This document shows, piece after piece, positions 49,085 to 58,534 of a stretch of DNA of 64,000 nucleotides. Source of the DNA: Ignavibacteria bacterium (GTDB lineage Bacteria > Bacteroidota > Ignavibacteria > Kapaibacteriales > UBA961); NCBI GenBank assembly GCA_016720145.1, contig JADJXV010000007.1, positions 124,001-188,000 of the forward strand, written 5' to 3'. Numbering within the stretch: the stretch's first letter is position 1; each line of letters begins with the position of its first letter. The translations under genes and the position numbers were made by a program. Under the pieces are notes generated by a model. That model worked only from the letters and a program-made list of their open reading frames with translations. It did no database searches and had not been told where the DNA came from.

Positions 49085-51109
49085 ATGTATTTGAGACAAT
49101 TACTTTGTTGTATTGCTGTTTGTTTTTCTGTACACTCAATCCAAGCACAATCACCTCAGACTTCAGACTTACCACTATCTCGCTATGGAATTTATGGCAA
49201 TCTTGGTCTGATTTCCCATTCTGCCGACTTCCGTGCTTTTCCGGGTGTGCCTAATTGCTGTCCGAAGTTTCAGTCCGGCAGTGGAACGGGAATGTCTTTC
49301 GGGGTGTTGTATGAATTACCGTTTTTTCGTGTCTGGTGGCTGTCACTTCGGGCGGGATATGAAGATTATAGTGCGAAATTAACCACTCGTGAACCTGAAC
49401 TGTTTTCCGGTGGGATTCAAGGAGAATTTGAACATCGTGTGACGACAACTCTTTCTTCGTTTGGACTTGAAAGCATGATACTATACTCGCCCGTTCGCAA
49501 TCTACGTATTGGCGCCGGAATACGGGCGGCAACAGTACTCAGCAAAGAGTATTCTCAGGTCGAAGTAATAGTATCACCGGCAGACCAAGGCGTATTTTCG
49601 AATGGAAAAAGTACACGTAACGACACATCCGGGACTATTCCGAATGCAAATTCTATAGCAATTAATCTACTCGCAGGTATCAGCTATGACTTACCTTTGA
49701 ATGCAAGTGGTACATTATTTCTCACACCCGGAATTCAGTATTCCCTTGGCCTGCTTCCGATTATAAGTGAATATGATTGGAAAGCAAATAGCTTGCAATT
49801 TGGAATTGCGTTTAAGTATTCACCGAAGCCATCTGTTGATACACCACCCGAAGTCCCAAAATTACCAGAACAAGAAAAGCCTGTCATAGTTGAGAAAACA
49901 GTGACCCCACCGGTCGTTGTTAAGAAAAAACCTAATCTGACTGCATCAATCTCGGCAGTGCGCGTCGCGACCGGTGATATCGAACAGCCCATCGACAAAA
50001 TTACCATTGAGGAATTCGCCTCCACTGCGCTCCATCCTTTGCTCCAATATGTATTTTTCGAGGAAAATTCATCGGAAATTCCGTCGAAATATTTACAAAT
50101 TACACAACAGAAGTCGGACGATTTTTCATTGCGGGATTTTCTAGGTTCGAATTCTATGGATGTGTATTATTCAGTGCTTAATGTGGTGGGTTATCGTATG
50201 AAAACCACACCCAAAACGACAGTGACACTCACCGGCTGTAATAGTAATGAAGGTAATGAACTTAATAATGCAACTCTCTCGAGGAACCGTGCAGAAAGCA
50301 TAAAAAAGTACCTCGTGGAAGTGTGGGGAATAAACGGAAAACGTATCAAAATAGAACAACGCAATCTACCGACAAATCCTTCTAATTCTGCAATTAAGGA
50401 AGGAAATGAAGAAAATAGACGCGTCGAAATATCATCGAATGATGGTGAAATTATTACTCCAATTATTATCGATGATACTATACGCAGAGTTTCCACTCCA
50501 GTCATTCGGTTCCTTCCGAAAGCTACAGCCGAAGCAGGTCTTTCCGATTGGACGCTCACCGCCACTCAACAGAATGGAATTTCTACTGCTTATAATGGTA
50601 CTTCTATACTTCAGCCGTCTATCGATTGGAACATTTCAAAACAAATTGTCGATTCACGGCTAACAGGGAAAATAGATTACACGCTCTCAGTCCGAGATAC
50701 CGAACGTCAAGTCGCAACGAGTTCGGGGCAAATCCAAGTAGAACAGGTCACCATCCAAAAGAAACGCGATGAAAAGCTCGCTGACAAGCTCATCGACCGC
50801 TACAGTCTGATACTCTTTGACTTTGACAAGGCAGATCTCGACCGGCGGAATCAATCGATTATATCATTTATTAAAAAACGTATTACTCCGGATGCATCAG
50901 TATTTATTACAGGTTACACAGATGTCACCGGTGATGAAGAGCACAACCGACGCCTCGCGCAGCAGCGAGCAGCAGCCACAGCCCAAGCTCTGAATATCAA
51001 AGCAACGGTCTCCGATACACAAGGCGAACAGCAATTCCCAAATACCACTCCCGAAGGAAGGTTTTATAATCGAACTGTAGAAATCCTGGTAGAGACAGCG
51101 GTGAAGTAA
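49085..51109 (+). CDS. outer-membrane barrel plus double OmpA-like protein, paralogue of 5596-7569
   Basis: A 674-residue envelope protein with signal peptide (SVHSIQAQ), beta-barrel-like first third (about 25-245), a proline-rich linker (PPEVPKLPEQEKPVIVEK), a first OmpA-like domain (about 310-460; QYVFFEENSSEIPSKY...LTGCNSNEGNELNNATLSRNR...EENRRVEI) and a second (about 575-674; LILFDFDKADLDRRN, FITGYTDVTGDEEHNRRLAQQRA, YNRTVEILVE). The same plan is in the cluster-A protein, so these belong to one family. It is in operon with adhesin 3 and may anchor the adhesin or secretion machinery to peptidoglycan; that is inference. Confidence 0.85.
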   Translation: MYLRQLLCCIAVCFSVHSIQAQSPQTSDLPLSRYGIYGNLGLISHSADFRAFPGVPNCCPKFQSGSGTGMSFGVLYELPFFRVWWLSLRAGYEDYSAKLTTREPELFSGGIQGEFEHRVTTTLSSFGLESMILYSPVRNLRIGAGIRAATVLSKEYSQVEVIVSPADQGVFSNGKSTRNDTSGTIPNANSIAINLLAGISYDLPLNASGTLFLTPGIQYSLGLLPIISEYDWKANSLQFGIAFKYSPKPSVDTPPEVPKLPEQEKPVIVEKTVTPPVVVKKKPNLTASISAVRVATGDIEQPIDKITIEEFASTALHPLLQYVFFEENSSEIPSKYLQITQQKSDDFSLRDFLGSNSMDVYYSVLNVVGYRMKTTPKTTVTLTGCNSNEGNELNNATLSRNRAESIKKYLVEVWGINGKRIKIEQRNLPTNPSNSAIKEGNEENRRVEISSNDGEIITPIIIDDTIRRVSTPVIRFLPKATAEAGLSDWTLTATQQNGISTAYNGTSILQPSIDWNISKQIVDSRLTGKIDYTLSVRDTERQVATSSGQIQVEQVTIQKKRDEKLADKLIDRYSLILFDFDKADLDRRNQSIISFIKKRITPDASVFITGYTDVTGDEEHNRRLAQQRAAATAQALNIKATVSDTQGEQQFPNTTPEGRFYNRTVEILVETAVK

Positions 51110-51246
51110 GTGTAAGTCGTAAGTCGTAAGTCGATAAGTCGTAAGTCGATAAGTCGTAAGTCGTAATAAGTCGATAAGTCGTAAGTCGTAAGTCGTAAGT
51201 CGATAAGTCGTAAGTCGATAAGTCGATAAGTCGTAAGTCGATAAGT
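51107..51246 (+). repeat. TAAGTCG tandem array starting at a stop codon
   Basis: From the TAA stop of the double-OmpA gene, the words GTAAGTCG and ATAAGTCG repeat about 18 times with 7-8 bp period. The array is followed by a pyrimidine-rich stretch with CCCTTTAGT words (51280-51345) and a terminator. Confidence 0.9.
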
Positions 51247-51350
51247 TTTTAAATGTCTGTACTTTAAATTCTGTACTCTTCATTCCCTTTAGTCCCTTTA
51301 GTCCGTTTAGTACCTTCAGTCCTTTCTGTCCTTTCTCTCCCCACTGCTCA

Positions 51351-51392
51351 AAAAAAAAGGTGATGAAGCTCAAAAGCTTCATCACCCTTTTT
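51351..51392. terminator. bidirectional terminator between double-OmpA gene and sppA
   Basis: Stem GGTGATGAAGCT/AGCTTCATCACC with four-base loop, flanked by A and T runs, so it can end transcripts from both sides. Confidence 0.93.
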
Positions 51393-51406
51393 ACAATCAC
51401 ACCCTA

Positions 51407-53356
51407 TCATTCAAAAGAATATGGCATAGCCATAAGCGCGTGTTCTTTCATAGAGATACTGAGTATAGAATACCCATTTGAGAATTGACGCCGCATCGAT
51501 TCCGGCAGAGCAGATTGCTGTGTAAATGCTGTCCATGCAGCTGCTCCCATTGTTTGCCGAAGAACATTATTGAGGCGTTCTTGGTTATCATCTCCTGAGC
51601 TTTCTTCATCTTCATCACCGTCCATTGAAATACCAAACATTCTCAGAAGATCCTCGATTTGATCTTGAGGTTTGGGAAATATCTGCACCATCGCACGCAT
51701 TGTATCCGGTATTCCGATTCTTTTTTTCACAAGTGAAAGAGTGGTCTGCCAGCCACCGAGCACATCGACTAGTCCGACGTTTTTAGCGTCCGTTCCACTC
51801 CAGACGCGTCCTTTTGCTAGTGCCCGCATGTCTTCATAGCTCTTGTGACGGCTATCAGCGGCTTTGGTGACGAATCGATGATATGTACCGGCCATAAGTC
51901 CATGAAACTGCTCCAAATCCTGTTGATTGTGCGGTAGATACGGACTCATAAAATGTGATGATCTACCGGTAGTAATAGTGTCGATACTTATACCCATTTT
52001 GCCTAAAGAACCGCTGAATGTGGGTAATATTCCAATCACCCCTACCGAACCTGTCACGGTCAGCGGATGAGCAATAATCGTATCACATGCCATTGCCATA
52101 TAATAGCCACCTGAAGCGGCGACATCACTCATAGAAGCATAGACAGGCTTGACTTTACGTGTTTTTTGAATTTCCTCCCACATCACATCAGACGCAAGAG
52201 CAGAGCCACCCGGACTGTCGATACGAAGAATGATCGCGGTTATAAATTCATTTTCACGTGCTTTTTTTAGGTCGCTGATGAAAGATTCAGATGCTATTTC
52301 CATATTTCCACCACCAAATGGTCCCCCGCCGTCACGCTTGCCTGTTCGAATTGCACCCGAAGCATAGATAATTGCAATTTGATTTTTGACATCTGCTACC
52401 GATGTATTTGCTCCACTCGAACTATTAACATAATCATCCATCGACACAAGGCGAAGCTTTGCTTCTTTCTTTCCTTCTTCTGGTGCTTTTGCACGAGTTT
52501 TGAGCTTGTCTTTTACTTGCTGTTCAGATGCATATCCATCAATCATGTGATTGCCAAGCATCGAATCGGCTGTATATATTCCTCGGTTAATTGCCAAGCG
52601 AACATCTTCAAGAGGTAGCTTACGGGCTTGAGAAATGGCTGAAAGGAAGGCTTCGGAACGCTGTGAAATGAGAGTTCGGAGCTCGTCCTTGGCAGGCTCA
52701 CTGAAATTCTTCCTTGAATAGGGTTCGCCAAATGACTTGTATTCTTCAAATTGTTCAACATGCGCATCAATTCCCAATTTTTCAAACAATCCCTTATAAA
52801 ACATCACACTTGCACCCGATGCATTGAGCTGAATATAGCCCTCACGCGGCATAAATATCGAATCAGCGGAGAGTGTTGAGTAATAATCAGCACGTTCACC
52901 TGTTTCGATAAAGGCATAAATAAATTTTCCTGATTTTTTGAATTCGGCAAGCGCTTCGTGGAGTTCGGTCATTTTAGCAAATCCATTACCCGAGCCGGAT
53001 TTTATATAAATTCCCTTGATGTTGTCATCGTTTTTTGCACGTTTGAGTGCAGTGAGAATCTCGAGGAAAGTAGCGGGGTCTTGTTTATTGAAGAGTCCTG
53101 ACTGAGAATTGTATTCGCGAAGGGGACGAGACAGATTAAGGGAGAGAATTGAATTGGACTTCACGGCTGCGACCTTCTTACTACCACCTCCGAGGGAAGT
53201 AGCCACTCCGGCAACGAGCGCAATAATTCCAATAATAAACACAACAAATACACCGAGAATGATCACGACAGGTATCCACCAACGAGTCTTGCGCGGTGGG
53301 GGTGGGACATAGCCCGAATACTGAGGCGGCTGAGATGTATATGGTACTTCCGGCAT
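51407..53356 (-). CDS. sppA: signal peptide peptidase SppA, 67K type
   Basis: A 649-residue membrane protease of family S49 that degrades released signal peptides and membrane-bound fragments. A proline-rich N-terminus is followed by one transmembrane segment (about residues 26-50, WWIPVVIILGVFVVFIIGII). The two tandem S49 halves follow. The catalytic Lys is in the N-terminal half (EEYKSFGEPYSRKNF) and the catalytic Ser in the C-terminal half (SDVAASGGYYMA), as in the full-length type. A short acidic tail (DGDEDEESSGDD) precedes the end. Single gene, terminated by a strong hairpin at 51351-51392. Confidence 0.93.
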   Translation of the reverse strand: MPEVPYTSQPPQYSGYVPPPPRKTRWWIPVVIILGVFVVFIIGIIALVAGVATSLGGGSKKVAAVKSNSILSLNLSRPLREYNSQSGLFNKQDPATFLEILTALKRAKNDDNIKGIYIKSGSGNGFAKMTELHEALAEFKKSGKFIYAFIETGERADYYSTLSADSIFMPREGYIQLNASGASVMFYKGLFEKLGIDAHVEQFEEYKSFGEPYSRKNFSEPAKDELRTLISQRSEAFLSAISQARKLPLEDVRLAINRGIYTADSMLGNHMIDGYASEQQVKDKLKTRAKAPEEGKKEAKLRLVSMDDYVNSSSGANTSVADVKNQIAIIYASGAIRTGKRDGGGPFGGGNMEIASESFISDLKKARENEFITAIILRIDSPGGSALASDVMWEEIQKTRKVKPVYASMSDVAASGGYYMAMACDTIIAHPLTVTGSVGVIGILPTFSGSLGKMGISIDTITTGRSSHFMSPYLPHNQQDLEQFHGLMAGTYHRFVTKAADSRHKSYEDMRALAKGRVWSGTDAKNVGLVDVLGGWQTTLSLVKKRIGIPDTMRAMVQIFPKPQDQIEDLLRMFGISMDGDEDEESSGDDNQERLNNVLRQTMGAAAWTAFTQQSALPESMRRQFSNGYSILSISMKEHALMAMPYSFE

Positions 53357-53771
53357 AATAATCTTTCTATAAGTAATTGATTAATAAATTAGTTGTTTAA
53401 TTCAAAATGTATGTGAATATGATGTTGGTAATTTCAATACCTACTCAAATCAATATCAGGATGTCCCACTACGACAGAGCTGTGAATAGTTATAGTATGA
53501 GGTACATATTCTTTAATATTATTGATTCTCCTGTAATTAATTTACCCTTCAAAGTATCAACTTCAGTAATTCGAACAAAAATAAAGAAAAATTGATACTC
53601 ATTCATCACAAAGTGATTTGATGCTAGTCAGAGTGAAGTCATAGCATTCTCTCGATTATCGATTTTAAAAAAAAGACTTTATCTTTCCTTATACTTTACA
53701 ACCGCATCATTTTTGTTATTTTTGAAGTGAAATTCAAACTCTGAAGTTTTATTTATTTTCTGGAGATTGTT
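53357..53771. promoter_or_regulatory. divergent intergenic region; -7 box at 53717-53724 (+)
   Basis: About 415 bp. A TATTTTTG box (53717-53724) stands 48 bp before the barrel gene ATG; a -33 TTTG is not clear. The ATG is preceded by GGAG. No gene was supported in the rest of the gap. Confidence 0.5.
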
Positions 53772-54641
53772 ATGAAGGTAATTTCGATGTTTATCATCGT
53801 TCTCGGTATGACGGTTTCGGCATTTGCTCAGGACGAAGACGTGCTCAGACCGCGAGGGAGTAATAGCAGCAATGCTAGGCGCGGCAGTAGCTCGAGCGGC
53901 TCAACTTCATCGACACCAATTATATTTGGAATTGAAGCAGGGATGAATTATAATATGTTCTCGCAGACGATGAGTGGGCTACTACCAGACTCTCGATTTG
54001 CAATGCTCGCATCCGGCAATGGTATATCGCCACTTGTCGGTGCATTTGTGGATATTGAAGTGGCACGTAACCTTGGTGTGCAAATCAAACTTGCCTACGA
54101 CCAAAAGAAATTTGGTAATTCCGGAAATGCTATCATTGATTGTGAAACGGCAGGAACCGGCGCTATTGTCGATGCTACTATCACCGGTGAATATACAAAC
54201 ACTGTTACCTATCTCGACCTTACACCACAACTTAGGTGGAATATCACACCGGAACTAGTTTTTTTAATTGGTCCTACCGTACACTTCCAACTTGGTAATG
54301 GTACAGGTACGTTCTCTGAGACAATTACCTCAGCAGGAGAATGTTACTTCAATTTTGGTCAATCAAATCAATCTAAAACTTCAGCGATAACCATTGACTC
54401 GATTGGCACAATTGCACCTAGATTCGGAACTCAAATTGATCTTGGTTATAAATTCAATCTGTCTTCTATGATATATCTTGTACCTAAAGTTGGCTATCAG
54501 TTTATGTTCACCAAGTTGGCAGAAGATGAAGCCAGTTCGGACAATAGTCGATTCCCAAGTTTAGGTCTTGTACCGATAACTGCGACCAATAAAACTCTTC
54601 ATTCCCTTCAATTCACACTCGGATTGTGGTTTCAACTATAA
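53772..54641 (+). CDS. outer-membrane beta-barrel protein
   Basis: A 289-residue protein with signal peptide (MTVSAFAQ) and a low-complexity linker rich in Ser and Gly (SNSSNARRGSSSSGSTSS). The following beta-barrel has FGIEAGMNYNMFSQT at the start and HSLQFTLGLWFQL at the end, the typical aromatic terminal strand. It resembles other PorT-fold barrels of Bacteroidota and is followed 18 bp later by a PD40/OmpA gene, so they probably form an operon; together they could make an envelope complex. Role unknown. Confidence 0.78.
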   Translation: MKVISMFIIVLGMTVSAFAQDEDVLRPRGSNSSNARRGSSSSGSTSSTPIIFGIEAGMNYNMFSQTMSGLLPDSRFAMLASGNGISPLVGAFVDIEVARNLGVQIKLAYDQKKFGNSGNAIIDCETAGTGAIVDATITGEYTNTVTYLDLTPQLRWNITPELVFLIGPTVHFQLGNGTGTFSETITSAGECYFNFGQSNQSKTSAITIDSIGTIAPRFGTQIDLGYKFNLSSMIYLVPKVGYQFMFTKLAEDEASSDNSRFPSLGLVPITATNKTLHSLQFTLGLWFQL

Positions 54642-54659
54642 TAAACAAAGGAACATACT

Positions 54660-56123
54660 ATGAAAACGCTCTATACTCTGTGTTTGTTTTTGGGATTAAC
54701 TTTTACGACAATTGCTCAGCAAGTTGAAGTGATGAATGTACCTTTCAATACTTCTTCTGATGATTTCGCGCCCGTCGTCACGAAAAATGGAAAGATTCTT
54801 TATTTTACCTCCGACCGCTCAGGTGGACGCCAAAAAATTTATGTCACCGATCGAAAAGGAGCAGATTGGAATGCTCCTGAAGAGATCAACGGTGATGCAA
54901 ATGATGGTAAGCAAGTAGGCGCACCGACTCTCACTCCCGATGGATTATTTATGATATTCAGTGCGTACAAACATGACGTAAGCAGCAATGGACGTACAGA
55001 TTTATACAGCGCTCGCAAAATCGCCGGCAAGTGGACCGACGTTCAAAACCTCGGTACGGATGTTAATTCCGATGCCTTTGACGCGCAGCCGTCACTCTCG
55101 AGCGATGGACAGACACTCTATTTTGTCAGTGATCGTGATGGAGGTAAGGGTGGAACTGATATCTATGTTACGAATAGAAGTAGTTCGGGCAGCTGGTCTA
55201 AAGCTATCAATATTAATGAGTTGAATTCAGATTCGGATGATATGTCTCCATCGATTTCATCCGATAATAGTACGATGTTCATTTCCAGTAACCGTTCAGG
55301 TGGCGAAGGTGGATTTGATATTTACACCACCAAGCGTTCGTCAGGCATGAGTTTTGGTTCACTTACCAATCTCCGCACCCCGATAAACTCTACGGCAGAC
55401 GAGTATTTCTACTCTGCACTTCCCAATTCAACGACTGCATATTTCAGCCGTACGAATTCAAATGGAGACTTGGATGTGATGACTGCTGTGCCGAATCCCT
55501 ACCCGTCCGAACCGGTGCTACTCGTGCAAGGCGTTGTCAGTGATGCTGTTACCAAGCTTCCTCTCGGCACTGCTATTACCATTTCCGACCTCAAGACCGG
55601 CAAGAAAGTAGCTAATCTCCAATCGGATGATGCTACCGGTGAATATTATGCGACACTTACCGCCGGACATACCTATTCACTCACTGCGTCGAAGGCTGGA
55701 TATGTCTTCTACAGTGAACGCTTCGAAGTACCTACTACAATGCAAGGGAATACCGTTACCAAGGATATCGAACTCTCGCCACTCTCAGCCGGCAGCACTC
55801 GATTACTTATATTTTTTGATTATGACGAGGACAAATTAAAGGAAGAATCTGTTCCTGAGCTCGAACGGATCGTCGATTTTATGCGAGAAAATTCCGTATC
55901 AAAAGTCGCCTTTGAAGGTCATACCGACGATGTAGGCGCTGATGATTACAATGATAAATTATCACAACGCCGGGCAGATGCAGTAAAGCAATATCTCATT
56001 CAGGCAGGAATTACCGCAGATCGCATGAGCGCCAAAGGATTCGGAAAACGCAAGCCGCTCGTCAAGTCCACTGCCGATGAAGCACGAGCTCAAAACCGTA
56101 GGGTGGAAATGAAGATTAAATAG
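54660..56123 (+). CDS. PD40/OmpA peptidoglycan-associated protein
   Basis: A 487-residue envelope protein. Signal peptide ends TFTTIAQQ. Five or so WD40-like PD40 beta-propeller repeats (about 30-270) with TSDRSGGRQKIYV, FVSDRDGGKGGTDIYV and ISSNRSGGEGGFDIYT, a carboxypeptidase-regulatory-like beta-sandwich (about 280-370), and a C-terminal OmpA domain with LLIFFDYDEDKL and VAFEGHTDDVGADDYNDKLSQRRADAV. This architecture is usual in T9SS-using bacteria and resembles PorE-like or gliding-associated proteins, but I cannot assign it to one. It is in operon with the barrel gene. Confidence 0.85.
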   Translation: MKTLYTLCLFLGLTFTTIAQQVEVMNVPFNTSSDDFAPVVTKNGKILYFTSDRSGGRQKIYVTDRKGADWNAPEEINGDANDGKQVGAPTLTPDGLFMIFSAYKHDVSSNGRTDLYSARKIAGKWTDVQNLGTDVNSDAFDAQPSLSSDGQTLYFVSDRDGGKGGTDIYVTNRSSSGSWSKAININELNSDSDDMSPSISSDNSTMFISSNRSGGEGGFDIYTTKRSSGMSFGSLTNLRTPINSTADEYFYSALPNSTTAYFSRTNSNGDLDVMTAVPNPYPSEPVLLVQGVVSDAVTKLPLGTAITISDLKTGKKVANLQSDDATGEYYATLTAGHTYSLTASKAGYVFYSERFEVPTTMQGNTVTKDIELSPLSAGSTRLLIFFDYDEDKLKEESVPELERIVDFMRENSVSKVAFEGHTDDVGADDYNDKLSQRRADAVKQYLIQAGITADRMSAKGFGKRKPLVKSTADEARAQNRRVEMKIK

Positions 56124-56131
56124 TATTTGTA

Positions 56132-56155
56132 CTTTGCGTATTTTTGAAGCGCAGT
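56132..56155 (+). repeat. 24-bp direct repeat, left copy
   Basis: The sequence from CTTTGCG to GCGCAGT is repeated base for base at 56478-56501. The two copies flank the antitoxin remnant, as a target-site duplication would. Confidence 0.9.
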
Positions 56156-56176
56156 GATATTATTTCCAAGAAAACA

Positions 56177-56410
56177 ATGCAAACAATACAACAACCCTTT
56201 AGTAATGTGCAACTTGAGCTACTCAAGGTTTTTTCGCACCAGTTATCCGATCAGGAGATTGGTGAATTACGAAAAGTGCTTGCACAGTTCTTTACTCGCA
56301 TTCTTATTCAACGTGCCAATGAAGTGTAGGATGAGAATAATTGGTCAGATGACGATATCGAGAAAATGTTGAATATTAAAAAACATTTTAAGGAAGTGAA
56401 TTACATTTAA
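56177..56410 (+). pseudogene. broken antitoxin-like protein with in-frame TAG
   Basis: The ATG at 56177 begins MQTIQQPFSNVQLELLKVF, the start of a family of small antitoxin-like proteins that usually end with a W-D-E-x-x-W-x-x-x-x-x-E pattern and often precede a PIN toxin. The frame runs to a TAG at 56327, but continues in the same frame to TAA at 56408 with DENNWSDDDIEKMLN, exactly the expected family ending. One G to A change in a TGG tryptophan codon explains the stop. No toxin gene follows. It appears to be a recent, orphan remnant. Confidence 0.8.
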
Positions 56411-56477
56411 AACTCGAAAACTACAACAGTTATATTGAATATTTGATACCTTCGCTGCCCGCTTGAGGGTATTGTTT

Positions 56478-56535
56478 CTTTGCGTATTTTTGAAGCGCAG
56501 TTCGCTACGATTGCCATATAATTCAGCAATCACGC
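56478..56535 (+). terminator. disrupted terminator, with right copy of the 24-bp direct repeat
   Basis: GAAGCGCAGTTCGC (56492-56505) pairs with GCGAACTGCGCTTT (56534-56547 region) over about 14 bp, followed by T residues. The 5' side of the stem lies inside the 24-bp repeat whose other copy is at 56132-56155 after the PD40/OmpA gene. Originally the hairpin followed that gene directly; the insertion has pushed it about 346 bp away. Confidence 0.7.
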
Positions 56536-56567
56536 GAACTGCGCTTTTTAATGGGAACCCCAATTTG

Positions 56568-58511
56568 ATGACACGACTACTCCTTATACTTTTTCTGCTA
56601 AGTTCTTGTGGAATTACCGCACAAGCGCAGTGGGGGAGTCCGCGGAATTGTCGTGAGCTGAACTCCGTATCCGACGATTTTGCTCCCGTCTGGAGCTCAA
56701 GTCAGCGCCTTTTGTACATCAATTCCGAGCGTACAGGCCGGTCGCTGTTTTATATCGCATCACAAAATTCTCCGACACAATTCTCTCCACCCGCTGTCCT
56801 CGAGTCACCCCTCAATGCCAAGCGAGGTAATCAATCGTATCTTACTGTATCTGCAAATGGTTCGGCATATTTATCGTGCTTTACTCTTGGTGAACAACGT
56901 CCGTATTTATCAATTTATCAGAGTGAACAGGTCGGCTCCGTCTGGAAGCAGCCCTCGCCGGTCGAGGAATTAGCCGATGAATCCTTCGGCGCACATCCGA
57001 CCGTCTCGAAAGATGGACTCACGTTGATCTTTTCGTCGAACCGTGAAGGCGGAAGTGGAGGAATTGACCTGTGGATCACCCGCAAGCAAAATGACGGTAA
57101 ATGGTCACAACCATTAAATTTAGGTGAATCAATCAATTCAACGGGCAATGAAATCACCCCGTTTTTAATCGGCGACTCTTTGTATTTTAGTTCCGACGGT
57201 TGGGGCGGCAAAGGTGGCTATGAACTCTTCCTCTCCGTCAAGAATGCAGGCTTATGGCAAGCTCCGGTGCCGCTGTCCGAACTCAATTCCGAATCCGATG
57301 AATCAGACTTTACACTTTTAGATAGTCAGACTGCGTTGTTTGGTTCGAATCGTACCGGCGGACTTGGTGGAATTGATATTTATCAAACCCACATTGAGCG
57401 CGACAATTCCACTGCAACCCCTTTACCGCTCGAAATGATGATTTCTACTCTTGTACCGAATATCATTGTACAGGAAAGTATTGGAAAAGAAGTAATTACC
57501 ATATTTCCTTCTATCTTTTATGCTCAGAATTCAGATGCACTTCCTAATGAATTACTCACGAAACCGCTCGAAGCGAACGCTAAAATCAACCTCCTACCCA
57601 AAGACTCCGTCGCAATTAACAGTTTGAATCTCCTCGGCTTTCGCTTGAGTTCATGCGAAACTTGCACGTTGAGTATCACAGGATGGGCAGATAAATCATC
57701 TCCACTTGAGAATGCTAGGCTAGCTTCACTTCGCGCTGAGAATATCAAGAATTACTTCGTTTCGATCTTTCAAGTTCCTGCAAATCGCATCCGCACACAA
57801 TCTGCCGTACATGCCGATACGGCCATTACTCAAAAGTATAGAGGGCTGTATTCGCGGGTAGATTTTCAGTCTAATTCGTTGGAATTACTGGAACCTATAG
57901 AATATAACCAATCCAAGCGCACAATTCGACCGGCGAAGCTTGAATGTACAGTCGATGCTCGACCTCGGCAGAATGTTCGCTCATGGAGAAGCAGCGTAGC
58001 AGGCGTTTCCTCGCCTGAACGCACAAACAATCTTCCGCAACAATTCACCATCACAACTGCTGACGTAGAGAAAGTAGTCTCCGGCGACTCACTCGTGATA
58101 ACTGCTTATGGTAAAGACTCTTCCGGCAGGTTATCTTCACAGAATGTCGTGCTTCCTATTCAGCATACAAGCACCACCTCCGGGCAGGCGACACAGACTG
58201 ATTATTTCCTTTCGTCGCTTGACGCCAAGAAAGCCGGTGATCAATTCGAGGAAATTATCATGGATGAAAATCTCACCGACGAAACCACTCACGAGCTCCT
58301 CTTGAATGGAGTTACACTCGCACCATTCCCTGAAACAGGGGGCAAAATTCACCCACAAACCAAAGCTGCTGTCGATGAAATGAAGTCCCGCGCTGCCAAA
58401 CACAATATTCAAGTGAAAATTTCGCCCCGCAAAACGGCTGAATTACCGGCGTCAATCAGTAAGTTTGCGCCGTTTTTTATTTCGATCATCCTTGATAAGC
58501 ATGAAAAGTAA
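56568..58511 (+). CDS. PD40 repeat protein with OmpA-like central domain
   Basis: About 647 residues from the ATG at 56568 (the open frame starts earlier, within the terminator hairpin, so that start is unlikely). Signal peptide ends GITAQAQ. PD40 repeats follow (about 30-285; DDFAPVWSSSQRLLYINSERTG, TLIFSSNREGGSGGIDLWI, LYFSSDGWGGKGGYELF, ALFGSNRTGGLGGIDIY). A degenerate OmpA-like domain (about 310-455; CTLSITGWADKSSPLENARLASLRA) and a long beta-rich tail without a known domain follow. It is related to, but diverged from, the gene at 54660. The peptidoglycan-binding residues are only partly kept. Confidence 0.72.
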   Translation: MTRLLLILFLLSSCGITAQAQWGSPRNCRELNSVSDDFAPVWSSSQRLLYINSERTGRSLFYIASQNSPTQFSPPAVLESPLNAKRGNQSYLTVSANGSAYLSCFTLGEQRPYLSIYQSEQVGSVWKQPSPVEELADESFGAHPTVSKDGLTLIFSSNREGGSGGIDLWITRKQNDGKWSQPLNLGESINSTGNEITPFLIGDSLYFSSDGWGGKGGYELFLSVKNAGLWQAPVPLSELNSESDESDFTLLDSQTALFGSNRTGGLGGIDIYQTHIERDNSTATPLPLEMMISTLVPNIIVQESIGKEVITIFPSIFYAQNSDALPNELLTKPLEANAKINLLPKDSVAINSLNLLGFRLSSCETCTLSITGWADKSSPLENARLASLRAENIKNYFVSIFQVPANRIRTQSAVHADTAITQKYRGLYSRVDFQSNSLELLEPIEYNQSKRTIRPAKLECTVDARPRQNVRSWRSSVAGVSSPERTNNLPQQFTITTADVEKVVSGDSLVITAYGKDSSGRLSSQNVVLPIQHTSTTSGQATQTDYFLSSLDAKKAGDQFEEIIMDENLTDETTHELLLNGVTLAPFPETGGKIHPQTKAAVDEMKSRAAKHNIQVKISPRKTAELPASISKFAPFFISIILDKHEK

Positions 58512-58534
58512 TTCTACTATCTTCTGACAATTCA

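Noticed and set aside
53407..53595. 62-residue plus-strand frame before the barrel gene
   Set aside because: No ribosome-binding site, no domain and strongly AT-biased spacer composition.
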